NCBI GenBank assembly: GCA_023248915.1
Contig: JAHFDQ010000367.1
Coordinates: forward strand, 1 to 6,418
DNA length: 6,418 bases
From: Archangiaceae bacterium
GTDB taxonomy: Bacteria; Myxococcota; Myxococcia; Myxococcales; Myxococcaceae
Reading direction: 5' to 3'
Shown: positions 5,813-6,418 of the stretch, in pieces
How the letters are laid out: each line of letters begins with the position of its first letter
Position numbering within the stretch: the stretch's first letter is position 1
Position numbers and translations under genes: made by a program
The notes under the pieces: model-generated
Told to the model about the DNA's origin: nothing
The model's input: only the letters and a program-made list of their open reading frames with translations
Databases searched by the model: none

Positions 5813-6418
5813 TCAATGCACCGGTTGCAGCACCCCGGGGAGCGCGCTCTCCACCTCGGCCAGCTTCGGCAGCCCCGCCACCGCTCCGAGCCGCTCGACG
5901 ACGCGCGCGGCGACCGCGTTGGCGAAGGTGACGATCTCGCGCAATTCGCCCACCCCGGCGCGCCCGAGGCCCTCGGCGTCGGGAAACAGCCGGGTGAGCC
6001 CGAACAACAGGCCCGCCATGAAGCCGTCGCCCGCACCAGTCGAATCGACCAGCTTGGCCGCGACGCCCGGAACGCGAACCACCTTGCCTTGCCAGAGGAA
6101 CACCGCCCCCTGGGCAGCGCGGGTGATGACCGGCAGCGCCACGCCCAGCTTCCTCAGGGCGAGCAGCGCCTCCTCGACGTCGCCCGTGCCGGTCACGAAA
6201 CGAATTTCGTCCTCCGACAGCTTCACCACGCCCACCGACGGCAAGAGGTGGGCGAGCAACGCCCGCAGGTCTTCGGGGTCGGGCCAGATGTGCAGCCGCA
6301 GGTTGGGGTCGCAGGTGACCAGCTTCCCCGCCTTTTGCGCCGCCTGGACCATCAGCTCGGCCGCCTTCTGCGCCGGCTTCCAGATCAGCGAGTTGGTGCC
6401 CAGGTGCACCGCCCGGGC
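5813..6418 (-). CDS. PfkB-family sugar kinase, probably fructokinase-like (N-terminus beyond window)
   Basis: This is the C-terminal 201 residues of a ribokinase/PfkB-family enzyme, which phosphorylates a sugar with ATP in the cytoplasm. The frame stays open to the right edge, so the true start lies outside the window; the internal GTG at 6409 is not the start because the family fold needs about 110-120 more residues before it. The diagnostic PfkB signature LVDSTGAGDGFMAGLLFGL is present, with the catalytic Asp in GAGD and the anion-hole glycines. Upstream of it are VHLGTNSL, CDPNLRLHIWPD (the DPNxRxxxW block typical of fructokinases) and KLSEDE, the conserved N/S-x-x-E region. Substrate choice cannot be settled without the N-terminal half; fructose is the best guess, with other ketose or keto-sugar acid kinases as alternatives. 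The gene ends at TGA 5815-5813 and shows no functional link to the lipoprotein genes. Confidence 0.95.
   Translation of the reverse strand, partial: ARAVHLGTNSLIWKPAQKAAELMVQAAQKAGKLVTCDPNLRLHIWPDPEDLRALLAHLLPSVGVVKLSEDEIRFVTGTGDVEEALLALRKLGVALPVITRAAQGAVFLWQGKVVRVPGVAAKLVDSTGAGDGFMAGLLFGLTRLFPDAEGLGRAGVGELREIVTFANAVAARVVERLGAVAGLPKLAEVESALPGVLQPVH

Noticed and set aside
4003..6036. A 677-codon open frame on the minus strand
   Set aside because: It lies antisense to the well-supported Cys-rich gene and the end of the PfkB gene. Its Ala/Gly/Val/Arg-rich composition is the usual antisense product of high-GC coding DNA; its repeats mirror the CCP array.

Overview
The window is strongly G+C-rich, uses GTG starts freely and carries long stop-free frames on both strands. 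Together with a bacterial Ser/Thr kinase with a Pro-rich tail, several predicted lipoproteins, a MIDAS-type vWA protein and a very Cys-rich repeat protein, this suggests a member of the Myxococcota (myxobacteria and relatives). That assignment is inferred from gene content and base composition; no marker gene is present to prove it.

Layout. Positions 1-1394 (minus) hold most of a Ser/Thr protein kinase whose C-terminus runs off the left edge. A 68-bp gap separates it from 1463-2758 (minus), a predicted lipoprotein of unknown function that lies upstream of the kinase and could share its transcript. A 177-bp intergenic stretch (2759-2935) separates this minus-strand pair from a divergent plus-strand pair: a vWA-domain lipoprotein (2936-4042), then a Cys-rich repeat lipoprotein (4039-5469). 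The two plus genes overlap by 4 bp (GTGA) and a GGAGG ribosome site sits in front of the second, so they are almost certainly one operon. Positions 5470-5812 form a convergent gap containing three inverted repeats and a candidate 29-residue membrane peptide on the minus strand (5481-5570). Positions 5813-6418 (minus) are the C-terminal two thirds of a PfkB-family sugar kinase, probably fructokinase-like, which continues past the right edge.

How the genes may work together. The four central genes look like a cell-envelope module: two minus-strand products (lipoprotein and kinase) back to back with two plus-strand lipoproteins. The minus-strand lipoprotein and the Cys-rich plus-strand protein share a five-Cys motif with almost identical spacing, which ties the two divergent units together. 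A reasonable but unproven reading is a surface or periplasmic adhesion or sensing system with an associated cytoplasmic kinase. The PfkB kinase looks like ordinary metabolism and unrelated.

The most distinctive element is the Cys-rich protein: 72 Cys in 476 residues, with an exact 63-bp (21-residue) period built on CCP-[AT]-G over seven units, one of which carries a 9-residue insertion.
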